Position numbers and translations under genes: made by a program | Assembly: GCF_014649535.1 (NCBI RefSeq) | Contig: NZ_BMTF01000010.1 | Span: 18,311-82,310 of the forward strand | From: Streptomyces gelaticus | GTDB lineage: Bacteria; Actinomycetota; Actinomycetes; Streptomycetales; Streptomycetaceae | Direction: 5' to 3' | DNA: 64,000 nucleotides | Notes under the pieces: generated by a model | The model's database searches: none | What the model was told of the DNA's origin: nothing | What the model saw: the letters and a program-made list of their open reading frames with translations, nothing else | Shown here: piece by piece, positions 7,441 through 16,373 of the stretch | Position numbering within the stretch: the stretch's first letter is position 1 | How the letters are laid out: every line of letters starts with the position of its first letter

Positions 7441-10278
7441 ATGACCAGGAGGACCACCTTGTTCCGTGTCTCGCGCACGGTTACCGCCGCGCTGGCGGTA
7501 CTCACCCTGACCGTGGGATGGCCGGAGTCGGCGCGCGCGTCGCCGCAACCGGCGCACACGCAGCGTTCCATCGAATCCATACCCTCCGCAGCGCCCTCCG
7601 CGCCGCGGGAAGACCCCGACGGACGGCTGCCGGCGGGCTGGCGGATCACCGGTACGGGAGCCGGGAAGCAGCTCGTCTGGGCCTCGCCCGACCCGGTGCC
7701 CATGGGCGATGCCCGGGTCGAGTTCTATGCCGGGGACAGGCTCCTGGGCCGGCCGGTGGCCACCCGGGACCGCCGGGCGTTCCGGCTGAGGCTCGACGGC
7801 GCGCGCATCGGGCGGTCGACGAGCCTCAAGGTACTGGCGGGCGGGCGCCGTCTCGACGCGTCCGGAGCCCGGCGGGCCCCGGACGCCCGCAGGGCCACCG
7901 GGGCTGCGCAGCCGGCGGCGCCCCTTCCGGCGAACCCGGTCGACCCCGGCGTACCGGGCAAGTACCGGACCGTCAGCGGTGAGTACGCCCTGAAGTCGGT
8001 GCGGCTGCCCGGATTCGCCGCCCCGGTGGAGATGCGCGCCGCGGTGGTGTCTCCGGTCGGCGCCCCGGGACGGCGGCCGCTCGCGCTGTTCCTGCACGGC
8101 CGGCACTACACGTGCTTCAACTCCGAGGGCGAGCAGGGGGTCTCCTGGCCCTGCGAGGCGGGCATGCAGCCGGTGCCGAGCCATCGGGGCTATCTGCGCG
8201 ACCAGAAGCTCCTGGCCTCCCAGGGCTATGTCACGGTGTCCATCTCGGCCAACGGGATCAACGGGCAGGACGACATCGCCGACGACGGTGGCGCCCAGGC
8301 CCGCTCGTCCCTGGTGCGGCTGCACCTCGCCCGTTGGGCGGACTGGGCCCGCGACCGGGCCGGGGCGCCCTCGGCCGTGCGCGCCGCACCGCCGGCCGAC
8401 ATGTCCGAGGTGCTGCTCGTCGGTCACTCCCGGGGCGGAGAGGGCGTCAACCGGGCCGCGCTCGACAGCCTCTACCGGCCGCCCGCGGACCAGGACGGCT
8501 ACCGGGGCCCGGTGCGCTGGCGGATACGCGGCACTGTCCTGATCGGTCCCACCATCTTCGGGCAGAACCCCGTTCCCGATGTGCCGTCCATGACCATCCT
8601 GCCGGGCTGCGACGGCGATGTGTCCGACCTACAGGGCCAGCTCTATGCCGACGGCACCCGCGGCATCAGCCGGGGTGCCGCGCTGCACAGCGCGGTCTAC
8701 ATGGTCGGCGCCAACCACAACTTCTTCAACAGCGAGTGGACACCGGGGCAGGCGAAGGCGCCCGCAGACGACGACTTCTGGGCCGGCGACACCCCGGACC
8801 CGGTGTGCACGCCGGGCAAGAAGACCCGGCTCACCGCCACTCGGCAGCAGGCCGCCGGGGCCACGTACATCGCTGCGGCGGCCCGGCTGTTCGTCGCGGG
8901 TGACGACCGCGTACGGCCGCTGCTGGACGGCTCGGACCGGCGCGCGCCCTCGGCCGGCCCGGTACGCGTACTCACCCACGCGGTCGGCGGGAAGCGTACG
9001 CCCGCGTTCCTGCCGGACAGCTCGGTGGCCGTGAGCGGCGGCCGGGTGTGCGCGCAGGTCGATCCCGATCCGGGCCGCGCCTGCCTGCCGCCCGAAGGGA
9101 CCGCCGTCTCCCCGCACTTCGCCATGTGGGACACCCCTCGGGAGCCCGGCCGCCACGCGGTGGCGATGCGCTGGTCCAAGCCGGGCACCGCGGTGAAGAT
9201 CCGTCCCGCCCGTCCGGTCTCCGTGGCGGGTTCCGAGTCGCTGGCACTCCGGGTGATCGTGCCGCCCAACACCGGCGGCACCCGACTGGACGTCGCTCTC
9301 ACCGACACCGGGGGCCGACGGGTGACGCTCGGCGGGGCCCGGATCGACGGACTGCCGGGCAGCGACCGGACCGCGTCCTACTGGGGCCGCGAGATCCGGG
9401 TGCCGCTCTCCGCCGCCGTACGGAGCAAGGTGGATCTGAAGCGGGTGAAGACCCTGGAACTGACTCCACGCAGCACGTCGGGGCAGGCCTGGCTGATCGA
9501 CGCATGGGGCTGGCGCCCGGGTACGCCCCCGGTCCGGGCGGCCTCGCTGCCACGGGTGGACATCGGCCGACTGACGGTCGAGGAAGGCGACTTCGGGGTA
9601 CGGAGCTATCGCATCCCGGTGCGGGTCTCCGGGCACGGCAGCGGACGGGTCCGGCTGTTCGTCGCCGAGCCGGGCACGGACAGGGCCACCTACCGTACGG
9701 TGACGGTGCGTCCGGGCAGCCATGAACTCGATGTGCCGGTCGACGTGCGGGGCAACACCCGCTTCGGCTACGACATCACGCACAGTGTGTTCGTCAAGGC
9801 GGTTCGCGGCGCGGTCGTCGGCTCCCACCTCGGCGGTCTGACCGTGAAGAACGACGATCCGATGCCCACGGTCGAGGTGAAGCCGGTCGCGGACCATGTC
9901 ACCGAGGGGCAGAGCCTGCGCTGGCGGATCACGCTCTCGGAGGCCGCCGATGTCGACATGGACTCCGTCGGTTTCGACATCCTGCCGGTCGGACAGGGGA
10001 CGGAGCTGTCCACCCTGGACGTCGACGGGGCGTGGCTGCGGGACACGTTCGGAGAGCCGCCGAACCCGGCCCGGCCGCTGTCCAAGGTGGTGGAGACGCC
10101 GTATCTGCCGGTCAGCGTGCCCGCCGGTGAGGTGAGCACCGAGGTGACCGTGCCCACGGTCGCAGACAGACTGAAGGAGCCGGAGGAGTCCCTGCGGTTG
10201 CGGATGATCACCTACGACGGCTCCTGGGAGCCGCAGGAGGGACCGGTCTTCACCGGAACGGTGCGCGACGCGTCCTGA
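7441..10278 (+). CDS. Large secreted alpha/beta hydrolase with C-terminal beta-sandwich modules
   Basis: A 945-residue exported protein. It starts with a Sec-type signal peptide (two Arg, then SRTVTAALAVLTLTVGW and an ARAS cleavage site near residue 34). An alpha/beta-hydrolase domain follows, with the oxyanion stretch LALFLHGRHYTC, the nucleophile elbow VGHSRGGEG, the acid region TILPGCDGDVSD and a late His in GANHNFFNSEW. The last 400 residues look like beta-sandwich domains, and the final 170 resemble Calx-beta (TVEEGDFGVRSYRIPVRV and VTEGQSLRWRITLSE). The start ATG 7441 has GAGAAGG in front; ATG 7363 is possible but gives a poor signal peptide. An esterase or polyester-type hydrolase is plausible; the substrate is unknown. 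Confidence 0.78.
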   Translation: MTRRTTLFRVSRTVTAALAVLTLTVGWPESARASPQPAHTQRSIESIPSAAPSAPREDPDGRLPAGWRITGTGAGKQLVWASPDPVPMGDARVEFYAGDRLLGRPVATRDRRAFRLRLDGARIGRSTSLKVLAGGRRLDASGARRAPDARRATGAAQPAAPLPANPVDPGVPGKYRTVSGEYALKSVRLPGFAAPVEMRAAVVSPVGAPGRRPLALFLHGRHYTCFNSEGEQGVSWPCEAGMQPVPSHRGYLRDQKLLASQGYVTVSISANGINGQDDIADDGGAQARSSLVRLHLARWADWARDRAGAPSAVRAAPPADMSEVLLVGHSRGGEGVNRAALDSLYRPPADQDGYRGPVRWRIRGTVLIGPTIFGQNPVPDVPSMTILPGCDGDVSDLQGQLYADGTRGISRGAALHSAVYMVGANHNFFNSEWTPGQAKAPADDDFWAGDTPDPVCTPGKKTRLTATRQQAAGATYIAAAARLFVAGDDRVRPLLDGSDRRAPSAGPVRVLTHAVGGKRTPAFLPDSSVAVSGGRVCAQVDPDPGRACLPPEGTAVSPHFAMWDTPREPGRHAVAMRWSKPGTAVKIRPARPVSVAGSESLALRVIVPPNTGGTRLDVALTDTGGRRVTLGGARIDGLPGSDRTASYWGREIRVPLSAAVRSKVDLKRVKTLELTPRSTSGQAWLIDAWGWRPGTPPVRAASLPRVDIGRLTVEEGDFGVRSYRIPVRVSGHGSGRVRLFVAEPGTDRATYRTVTVRPGSHELDVPVDVRGNTRFGYDITHSVFVKAVRGAVVGSHLGGLTVKNDDPMPTVEVKPVADHVTEGQSLRWRITLSEAADVDMDSVGFDILPVGQGTELSTLDVDGAWLRDTFGEPPNPARPLSKVVETPYLPVSVPAGEVSTEVTVPTVADRLKEPEESLRLRMITYDGSWEPQEGPVFTGTVRDAS

Positions 10279-10306
10279 TCCGGGACACGCGGCACCGTCC
10301 AAGGAC

Positions 10307-10339
10307 GTGGCACCGGCCCCGTGGAGGAGCCGGTGCCAC
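10307..10339. terminator. Hairpin terminator between hydrolase and ung
   Basis: GTGGCACCGGC (10307-10317) pairs perfectly with GCCGGTGCCAC (10329-10339) across an 11-nt loop. It lies between two convergent genes and can serve both. There is no U-tract, as is usual in Streptomyces. Confidence 0.7.
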
Positions 10340-10378
10340 TTCGGGACCGACGAGGTGTGTACGGCCCGGACCGCCGCG

Positions 10379-11056
10379 CTACGGCAGCCGCCAGTCGACT
10401 TCCTGAGCCCCCTGGCGCAGCAGGAGTTCATTGGTGCGGCTGAACGGGCGCGAGCCGAAGAAGCCGCGGTCCGCCGACATGGGCGAGGGGTGCGCGGACT
10501 CGATCGCCGGGAAGTCGTCGAGGAACGGCCGCAGGTTGCGGGCGTCGCGCCCCCACAGCACGGACACCAGCGGCTTGCCGCGTGCGGCCAGGGCCCGGAT
10601 GGCCTGTTCGGTCACTTCCTCCCAGCCCTTGCCGCGGTGCGCGCCGGGTTTGCGGGGCGCCGTGGTGAGTGCCCTGTTCAGCAGCAGTACGCCCTGTCGC
10701 GTCCAAGGCGTCAGATCGCCGTTCGACGGACGCGGAAGTCCCAGATCCGTGTGGAGTTCCCGGAAGATGTTCTCCAGGCTGCCGGGTACCCGGGACACTT
10801 CGGGGGCCACGGAGAAGCTCAGCCCCATCGCCATCCCGGGTGTCGGATAGGGGTCCTGACCGACGATCAGGACGCGTACGTCGTCGAAGGGCTGCTGGAA
10901 CGCGCGCAGAACGTTCGCCCCGGCCGGCAGATAGGTGCGGCCTGCCGCCACCTCCGCGCGCAGGAAATCGCCCATCTGCGCGATACGTCCGGCGACGGGG
11001 GCGAGTGCTTCGGCCCAGCCGGGCTCGACTACTTCATTCAACGGTCGTGGTGCCAC
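10379..11056 (-). CDS. ung: Uracil-DNA glycosylase
   Basis: A 225-residue family 1 uracil-DNA glycosylase, which removes uracil from DNA to start base-excision repair. The water-activating motif GQDPYP is at residues 66-71, followed by GMAMGLSFSV. The uracil-specificity region is LLLNRALTT with the expected Asn, and the minor-groove loop is HPSPMSA near residue 190. Length and motif order match the family. The start is GTG 11056. It is probably monocistronic, with the terminator at 10307-10339 downstream. Confidence 0.95.
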   Translation of the reverse strand: MAPRPLNEVVEPGWAEALAPVAGRIAQMGDFLRAEVAAGRTYLPAGANVLRAFQQPFDDVRVLIVGQDPYPTPGMAMGLSFSVAPEVSRVPGSLENIFRELHTDLGLPRPSNGDLTPWTRQGVLLLNRALTTAPRKPGAHRGKGWEEVTEQAIRALAARGKPLVSVLWGRDARNLRPFLDDFPAIESAHPSPMSADRGFFGSRPFSRTNELLLRQGAQEVDWRLP

Positions 11057-11181
11057 GGAACGTCACTCTACCGGCGTACACGAACCGCCTCGGACCCCGA
11101 ACTCGCACTCCCCCGAACTGGACCGGAGGTACTGGGGATAGGCTGCCGCCGTTCCTTCCCCTTCCTTCCTGGAGTCGGCCC

Positions 11182-12258
11182 TTGAGCGCATCGCGGCGAA
11201 CGTCTCAGAGCCCTGCCGCCGGAGTGCGCGCGGACGGAGCGGCGGCCGCGTCGGGGCCGTACGTGCTCGGCGTCGACTCGGGTGGTTCGGGGCTGCGCGT
11301 GGCGCTGGGCGCCGTCGGCCTGTCGGCCCCGGTGGCGACGACGGTCTGCGCCGGTCCGGTGCGCACCGGACCGGCCGGGATCGACGCGGGCCATCTGCTG
11401 GAACAGCTGCTGCCCGCCACCCGTCGGCTGCTGGAGCGGTGCGGCGGCCAGGACGGCTCCGGGATCGACGCAGTGGCGATCGGCGCCGCGGGCATGGCGA
11501 CGCTCGGCGGACAGCTGCGCGCGGAGCTCCCGTCGGCCCTGGAGGATGCGCTCGGGGTGCGGCGGCTGGCGCTGGCCGCCGACGCGGTGACCGCGTACGC
11601 CGGGGCGCTCGGTCAGCGCCCGGGGGCGGTCGTCGCGGCGGGCACGGGCATGATCGCGCTGGGTACGGACCTGACGGGCTGGCGGCGCGCCGACGGCTGG
11701 GGCCATCTGCTGGGCGACAGCGGCGGCGGGGCCTGGATCGGCCGGGCCGGGCTGGACGCGGCCATGCGCGCCCATGACGGCCGGCGCGGCGGATCCGCCG
11801 CGCTGCTGTCCCGGCTGGAGGCGGTGTTCGGGCCGGCGCCGGAGCTGCCCGGGCTGCTCTATCCGCGCGCCGACCGGCCTGCCGTGCTCGCCTCGTTCGC
11901 ACCCGAGGTCGCCGCGTGCGCCGGGCACGATCCGGTCGCCGCGGGGATTCTGCGCGAGGCCGCGGAACACATCGCGGGGGCGGCCGCGGCGGTGTGCCCG
12001 GAGGCGGGCGCCGATGGCGAGCCGTGCGAAGTGGGGCTGACGGGCGGCCTGTTCCGGATGGGCGATCCGCTGCTCGTGCCCTTGCGCGAGGAGTTGTCCC
12101 GGCAGGTACCGCAGGCACGGGCGGTCCCCGGTTCGGGTGATCCATTGACCGGCGCGCTGTCCATCGCCCGAGCGCTGGCGACCGGGGATCTGCGACTGCC
12201 CCGCCATCCGACGCTGCTCCGGGTGCCAGACGAAGGGCCTGAGCAGAGTCCCGAGTAG
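11182..12258 (+). CDS. BadF/BadG-type ATPase, N-acetylglucosamine-kinase-like
   Basis: A 358-residue ASKHA-fold sugar kinase. The phosphate-1 loop is LGVDSGGSGLRVALG (about residues 30-45), the hinge is VAIGAAGMATLGG, the phosphate-2 motif is VVAAGTGMIALG followed by GWGHLLGDSGGGAWIGR, and the adenosine motif is VGLTGGLFRMG. GlcNAc kinases of this group phosphorylate amino sugars recycled from the cell wall or chitin. The best start is the TTG at 11182 with GGAG 7 bp upstream; the preceding frame is not coding-like. The exact sugar is inferred from the family only. Confidence 0.82.
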   Translation: MSASRRTSQSPAAGVRADGAAAASGPYVLGVDSGGSGLRVALGAVGLSAPVATTVCAGPVRTGPAGIDAGHLLEQLLPATRRLLERCGGQDGSGIDAVAIGAAGMATLGGQLRAELPSALEDALGVRRLALAADAVTAYAGALGQRPGAVVAAGTGMIALGTDLTGWRRADGWGHLLGDSGGGAWIGRAGLDAAMRAHDGRRGGSAALLSRLEAVFGPAPELPGLLYPRADRPAVLASFAPEVAACAGHDPVAAGILREAAEHIAGAAAAVCPEAGADGEPCEVGLTGGLFRMGDPLLVPLREELSRQVPQARAVPGSGDPLTGALSIARALATGDLRLPRHPTLLRVPDEGPEQSPE

Positions 12259-12377
12259 GCACCGGCAGAGCAGGACAGTCGACCAGTAAGCCACTCATCG
12301 GATAAAAGCGGACAGATAACGCCTGTCTGGGCCCTCCCCGAACAGAGCCGCACCGAAAACCAGTAGCATGCGGCGCC

Positions 12378-13301
12378 ATGAGCACCCCCACTGGGCCCGC
12401 TTCCGGCCTGCCTGTACGAATGCCGCGACCTCGCCAGTCCGGACGGCACCGCCGCCCGGAGCCCGTGGTCGCACCCGAAGGCGCTGCCGCGCTCGTCCTC
12501 GCCGTTCCCGGTCCCCCCACTTCGGCCACCCGCAGTCTGGCCGAAGAGGTGATCAGCATCGCCCGTTCCGAGCTGCCCGGCCTCAACGCCCGGATCGGCT
12601 ACCTCGACGGTGACGACGCCGAGTACCCCGCGCTCTCCGCCGTACTCACCCACTGCGCCGCCGAGCGCGTCGCGCGCTTCGAGCAGGCGCAGGCCGCGGG
12701 CCGTGAGGTCGCCGAGCCCGAGGGGCCGTCCGCCGTCGTCGTGCCGCTGCTCGCGGGGCCGGACAGCGCCCTGATCCGGCGGATACGGCAGGCCGTGATG
12801 GACAGCGGTACGCAGGTCGAGCTGACCGATGTGCTCGGCCCGCACCCGCTGCTCGCCGAGGCGCTGCACGTGCGGCTCTCGGAGGCCGGTCTGGCCCGCG
12901 CCGACCGGGCCAGGCTCTTCACGGTGGCCACGGCCGCCGACGGCATCGTGCTGGCCACGGTGGGCGGCAACGAGGCCGTACAGGCCGCGGGGATCACCGG
13001 CATGCTGCTGGCCGCCCGGCTCGCGGTCCCGGTGATGGCCGCGGCTCTCGACGTCGAGGGTTCCGTCGCGTCGGTCGCCGAGCAGCTCACCGGCTCCGGC
13101 TCGGCGCAGCTCGCGGTGGCCCCGTACCTCGTCGGTCCGGAGATGGCCGAGGGGCTGCTGGACGCAGCTGCGAAGGAGGCGGGCTGCGCGACGGCCGAGC
13201 CGCTCGGCGCGTACCCGGCGATCGGCAAGCTCGTGCTGTCGATGTACATGACGACGCTCGGCATCACGCCGGTCGCGCCGCAGGGTGCCCAGGCGCGCTG
13301 A
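12378..13301 (+). CDS. CbiX/sirohydrochlorin-chelatase-like protein
   Basis: A 307-residue protein with the double alpha/beta layout of CbiX-type chelatases: two repeats, each with strand-helix-EEL units, and a second half with VAPYLVGPEMAEGLLD. True chelatases begin with a GHGS motif whose His holds the metal. Here the equivalent place reads LAVPGPPTSATRS, without that His, so metal insertion is doubtful and a divergent role is possible. ATG 12378 follows a TAGCAT hexamer (12364-12369) by 8 bp and may be leaderless. It ends before a strong bidirectional terminator. Confidence 0.72.
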   Translation: MSTPTGPASGLPVRMPRPRQSGRHRRPEPVVAPEGAAALVLAVPGPPTSATRSLAEEVISIARSELPGLNARIGYLDGDDAEYPALSAVLTHCAAERVARFEQAQAAGREVAEPEGPSAVVVPLLAGPDSALIRRIRQAVMDSGTQVELTDVLGPHPLLAEALHVRLSEAGLARADRARLFTVATAADGIVLATVGGNEAVQAAGITGMLLAARLAVPVMAAALDVEGSVASVAEQLTGSGSAQLAVAPYLVGPEMAEGLLDAAAKEAGCATAEPLGAYPAIGKLVLSMYMTTLGITPVAPQGAQAR

Positions 13302-13337
13302 CCCGTCGCCGGGTGCGCCCGGCGGACCGTCGGTCCA

Positions 13338-13381
13338 CGAACGCCGGACGGGCCCGGAGAACCGGGCCCGTCCGGCGTTCG
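13338..13381. terminator. Strong bidirectional hairpin terminator
   Basis: A perfect 20-bp stem (13338-13357 with 13362-13381) closes a 4-nt AGAA loop. It sits between the convergent CbiX-like and lactonase genes. The stem is almost entirely G and C. Confidence 0.88.
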
Positions 13382-13400
13382 CGCTGTGCGCGGAGTGAGG

Positions 13401-14483
13401 TCAGGCGAAGATCACGCAGGATGCGGCGGGGGCGTCGAGTGAGCCCGCGCGGCGCGGGACGCCGGTCTCCGGGTCGACGTCGAACCAGGTGACGTCGCCG
13501 GACCGCTCGTTGGCCGCGTACAGCCGTCGGCCGGTGGGGTCGAGTGCGAGATCGCGCGGCCAGTGCCCGCCGCAGTCCACGGTCGTGACCAGGGCCGGCT
13601 TCTCGCCGGTCGCGTCGAGTGCGAGAACCGAGATGCTGTCGTGCCCCCGGTTGGCGGTCCAGAGGAACCGGCCGTCGTGCGAGACCACGATCTCGGAGGG
13701 GTAGGTCGCCGCGTCGTCGTCCTGCGCTGCTGCCGGCAGCACGGGCGTCTCCCCGACCGGCTCCAGGACACCCGCGGCGGCGTTCCACCGGCACGTGGTG
13801 ACGGTCGGTTCGAGTTCGTTGAGGACATAGGCGTGGCCGTCGGCGGGGTGGAAGGCCAGATGGCGCGGGCCCGTGCCCGGCCGCAGGGCCGTCTCGCCAT
13901 GCAGCCGCAGCGCCCCGGTCGTGGTGTCGAGTGCGCAGATCCGTACGGAGTCGGTCCCGAGGTCCACGCTGAGCACCCAGTTCCCCGACGGGTCGGGCAG
14001 CACCTGGTGGGCGTGCGGGGCCCGCTGCCGGTCGGCGTCGGGACCGCTGCCCTCGTGCTGGAGCACGGAGGCGACCGGGCCGAGGGAACCGTCCGGCCGC
14101 ACGGGCAGCACGCTGACGCTGCCCGTGTCGTAGTTGGCGGTGAGCAGATGACCGCCCGCGAGCGCGAGATGGGTGGGGCCGCTGCCGTCCACCGGCCGGA
14201 TCCCGTCGATGGGCCGCGGCACGCCGCCGGTTATGTCCAGGGCGGCTGCCGCGCCGTGCTCGGTCTCGCTGACCGCGTAGAGCGCGCCGCCACCCGGCCC
14301 CGGCCCGTGGCCCAGGGCGAGGTACGAGGGGTCGGGGACCGTGTCCGTGGAGCCGAGCGGGGTCAGCGCCCCGGTCCCGTCGTCCACGGCGGCGACGGTG
14401 ATGCCCCGTCCGCCCGCCGAGGTGAACGACCCGATGAAAGCCCGCACCGCGCCGTCGTCACTGCCCACCGCACTGCCAGTCAC
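13401..14483 (-). CDS. Lactonase family (7-bladed propeller) protein, Pgl-like
   Basis: A 360-residue beta-propeller of the YbhE/6-phosphogluconolactonase family. Blade repeats appear as AVRAFIGSFTSAGGRGI, SYLALGHGPG, HLLTANYDTGSVSVLPV, RAPHAHQVLPDPSGNWVLSVDLG, PRHLAFHPADGHAYVLNEL, IVVSHDGRFLWTANRGHDSISV and RDLALDPTGRRLYAANERS. The family hydrolyses 6-phosphogluconolactone or related lactones. The GTG at 14483 has GAGAGGGG in front and is preferred to ATG 14558. The hairpin terminator at 13338-13381 lies just downstream. Confidence 0.85.
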   Translation of the reverse strand: MTGSAVGSDDGAVRAFIGSFTSAGGRGITVAAVDDGTGALTPLGSTDTVPDPSYLALGHGPGPGGGALYAVSETEHGAAAALDITGGVPRPIDGIRPVDGSGPTHLALAGGHLLTANYDTGSVSVLPVRPDGSLGPVASVLQHEGSGPDADRQRAPHAHQVLPDPSGNWVLSVDLGTDSVRICALDTTTGALRLHGETALRPGTGPRHLAFHPADGHAYVLNELEPTVTTCRWNAAAGVLEPVGETPVLPAAAQDDDAATYPSEIVVSHDGRFLWTANRGHDSISVLALDATGEKPALVTTVDCGGHWPRDLALDPTGRRLYAANERSGDVTWFDVDPETGVPRRAGSLDAPAASCVIFA

Positions 14484-14622
14484 CGCGTTTCCCCTCTCCG
14501 CCGACTGATCACGACGGTCCGTACCGTCGTGATCTTCCGGGCCGACGGTAGCAGTCACGCGTCAGGTCCGGACCAGTGCCTCGGCCGCCGGGTCCGCCCG
14601 GGAGGACACGTCCAAGGACCAT

Positions 14623-16128
14623 TCACACGCCGATCAACGGCGAACGCGGGTCGCTGCGCAGCGGTGCGGCGAGTTCGGCCAGCGCCCGTTCCAGGCCGTG
14701 CAGATGGGCGAGCGCGGGCTCGGCCCCGGCCGTGTGCGGCACAACGTCCGGTACGCCCGCCCGATGCCGCGGGTCGGGGGCGGTCAGGGCCTCCACGGAC
14801 GCCTCGACCCGCCAGCAGGCGGCGGTGAGGCGGGTGTCGTGGGATGCCTCCGGGTCCGCCGCGACGGAGGCCAGTCCGCGTACCTCGCGTGCGCAGTCGT
14901 CCAGCAGGGCGAGGACCTGACCGGCACGGACCCTGCGGGCGCGCAGCGGGCTGAGCGGGTGCACGAGCGGGGCCAGCGACATCCGGACCCGGCCGAGCAG
15001 TGCCTCCAGTTCGGCGATCCGGGGTGCGGGATCGGCGGTCGGCGATCCCGAGAGCCGTGCGGCTGCTTCCGCGGTGCAGGCGTGCACACAGCGCAGGGCC
15101 CGCTGGATCCACGCGTCGGTCGTGGCGTGCGTGGTGACCGGCAGGACGAGCAGCACCGCGAGCATCGCGCCGAGCGCGCCCGCGCCGGTCTCCGTCACAC
15201 GCAGCACCAGCAGGGCGGGGTCCAGCACGCCGAGGAGTCCGTAGAGCGCCCCGGCCATCACCGTCACGGAGAGCACCATCCAGGTGTAGGAGACAGCGGC
15301 GGTGTAGAAGATCCCGAAGACACCGGCCGCGACCACGACCGCGGTGGGCACGGGCGCCCCGTGCAGCGGTACGACGACGGCCAGGCCGATGGGCACGCCG
15401 GCCAGTGTTCCCAGCACTCTGCGGAAGCCGCGCACCAGTGTCTCGCCGCGCGAGGCGGTGTTCACGAAGACCCACCACGTGGCGCCCACGGCCCAGTACC
15501 AGCGTTCCTCGGAGAGGACGAGTCCGGCCATCAGAGCGAGGGCGGCGCCCGCGATGGCCTGGACCGCCTGGCGCGTGGTCGCCCGGCCGAGCCCGGTGCC
15601 GGTCACCGGGGCGGGGACGACGGGGGCGGGCCGCCGCCGCTCGTAGCACCACAGGCCGAAGCGGACGGTCGACGAGAGGAGCAGGGAGAGGGCGACCGCC
15701 GAGTACAGCTCGGGCAGTTGACCGGGCAGGGTGTGGAGGAACTGCGTGGTGAAGAAGGCCATGAACGCGAACACGCCGAGCGAGTGGCCGCGCGGCCCCC
15801 ATCGCCGGGCGTACACGCCCGCGCCGATGACCGCGAGAAAGGCCAGGTCCCGGGCGACCGGGTGGTCGTGCAGCCCCGCGCCGAGGGCCAGTACGGGGAA
15901 GCCGGCGACGGGCAGCAGGGCCGTGGTGATCGCCTGCCCCCGCACCGTGGTGTCCAGCACGGTGAACAGGGCCAGCAGTGCGGCGAGGCCGCCGGTGACG
16001 GCCGCGACGAGGGAGTGTCCGGCCAGTCCGCACACCGCGACGGCCAGTCCGATACCGAGGACGGCCCGGAGACTGCTGCGCAGCCTCGTCCGGCCCGGGT
16101 CCGGGGCAACGAACATCCTCTTCAGCAC
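14623..16128 (-). CDS. FUSC-family aromatic-acid exporter-like membrane protein
   Basis: A 501-residue integral membrane protein with two blocks of about five to six transmembrane segments (SLRAVLGIGLAVAVCGLAG to LLLSSTVRFGL, then QAIAGAALALMAGLVL to LAVLLVLPVTT), separated by a short loop. A long soluble C-terminal helical region follows. This is the layout of FUSC/YccS-type proteins that export aromatic acids. The second block carries the family ERWYWAVGATWWVFVNTASRGETL and RVLGTLAGVPIG. GGGAG precedes two adjacent GTG codons; the second (16128) has the better spacing. The longer frame to 16248 has no membrane or family signal. Confidence 0.8.
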   Translation of the reverse strand: MLKRMFVAPDPGRTRLRSSLRAVLGIGLAVAVCGLAGHSLVAAVTGGLAALLALFTVLDTTVRGQAITTALLPVAGFPVLALGAGLHDHPVARDLAFLAVIGAGVYARRWGPRGHSLGVFAFMAFFTTQFLHTLPGQLPELYSAVALSLLLSSTVRFGLWCYERRRPAPVVPAPVTGTGLGRATTRQAVQAIAGAALALMAGLVLSEERWYWAVGATWWVFVNTASRGETLVRGFRRVLGTLAGVPIGLAVVVPLHGAPVPTAVVVAAGVFGIFYTAAVSYTWMVLSVTVMAGALYGLLGVLDPALLVLRVTETGAGALGAMLAVLLVLPVTTHATTDAWIQRALRCVHACTAEAAARLSGSPTADPAPRIAELEALLGRVRMSLAPLVHPLSPLRARRVRAGQVLALLDDCAREVRGLASVAADPEASHDTRLTAACWRVEASVEALTAPDPRHRAGVPDVVPHTAGAEPALAHLHGLERALAELAAPLRSDPRSPLIGV

Positions 16129-16335
16129 CACTTGCTCCCGCTTCCGCACGCCGGCCCGGTACGCCGGCTCCGTACACCGGCATGAAAAAGGCGCCGCGGA
16201 GATCCGCAGCGCCATCGACGGGTACATCACAGCATCCTTGCAACCCATGGCTCAACTCGGACAGCTGTCAGTGAGCCATTGGTACAGCAAATCTCGACTC
16301 TGCTGCACCATGAGTAGGCCAACGGACCGGCGGCG

Positions 16336-16354
16336 CACCGGCCTGTGGCCGGTG
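16336..16354 (-). terminator. Short hairpin downstream of pimB
   Basis: CACCGGCC (16336-16343) pairs with GGCCGGTG (16347-16354) over a TGT loop, 20 bp past the stop of the mannosyltransferase gene. Flanking GC-rich arms may extend it. Confidence 0.55.
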
Positions 16355-16373
16355 GCCGTGCCGCGGCGGCTGC

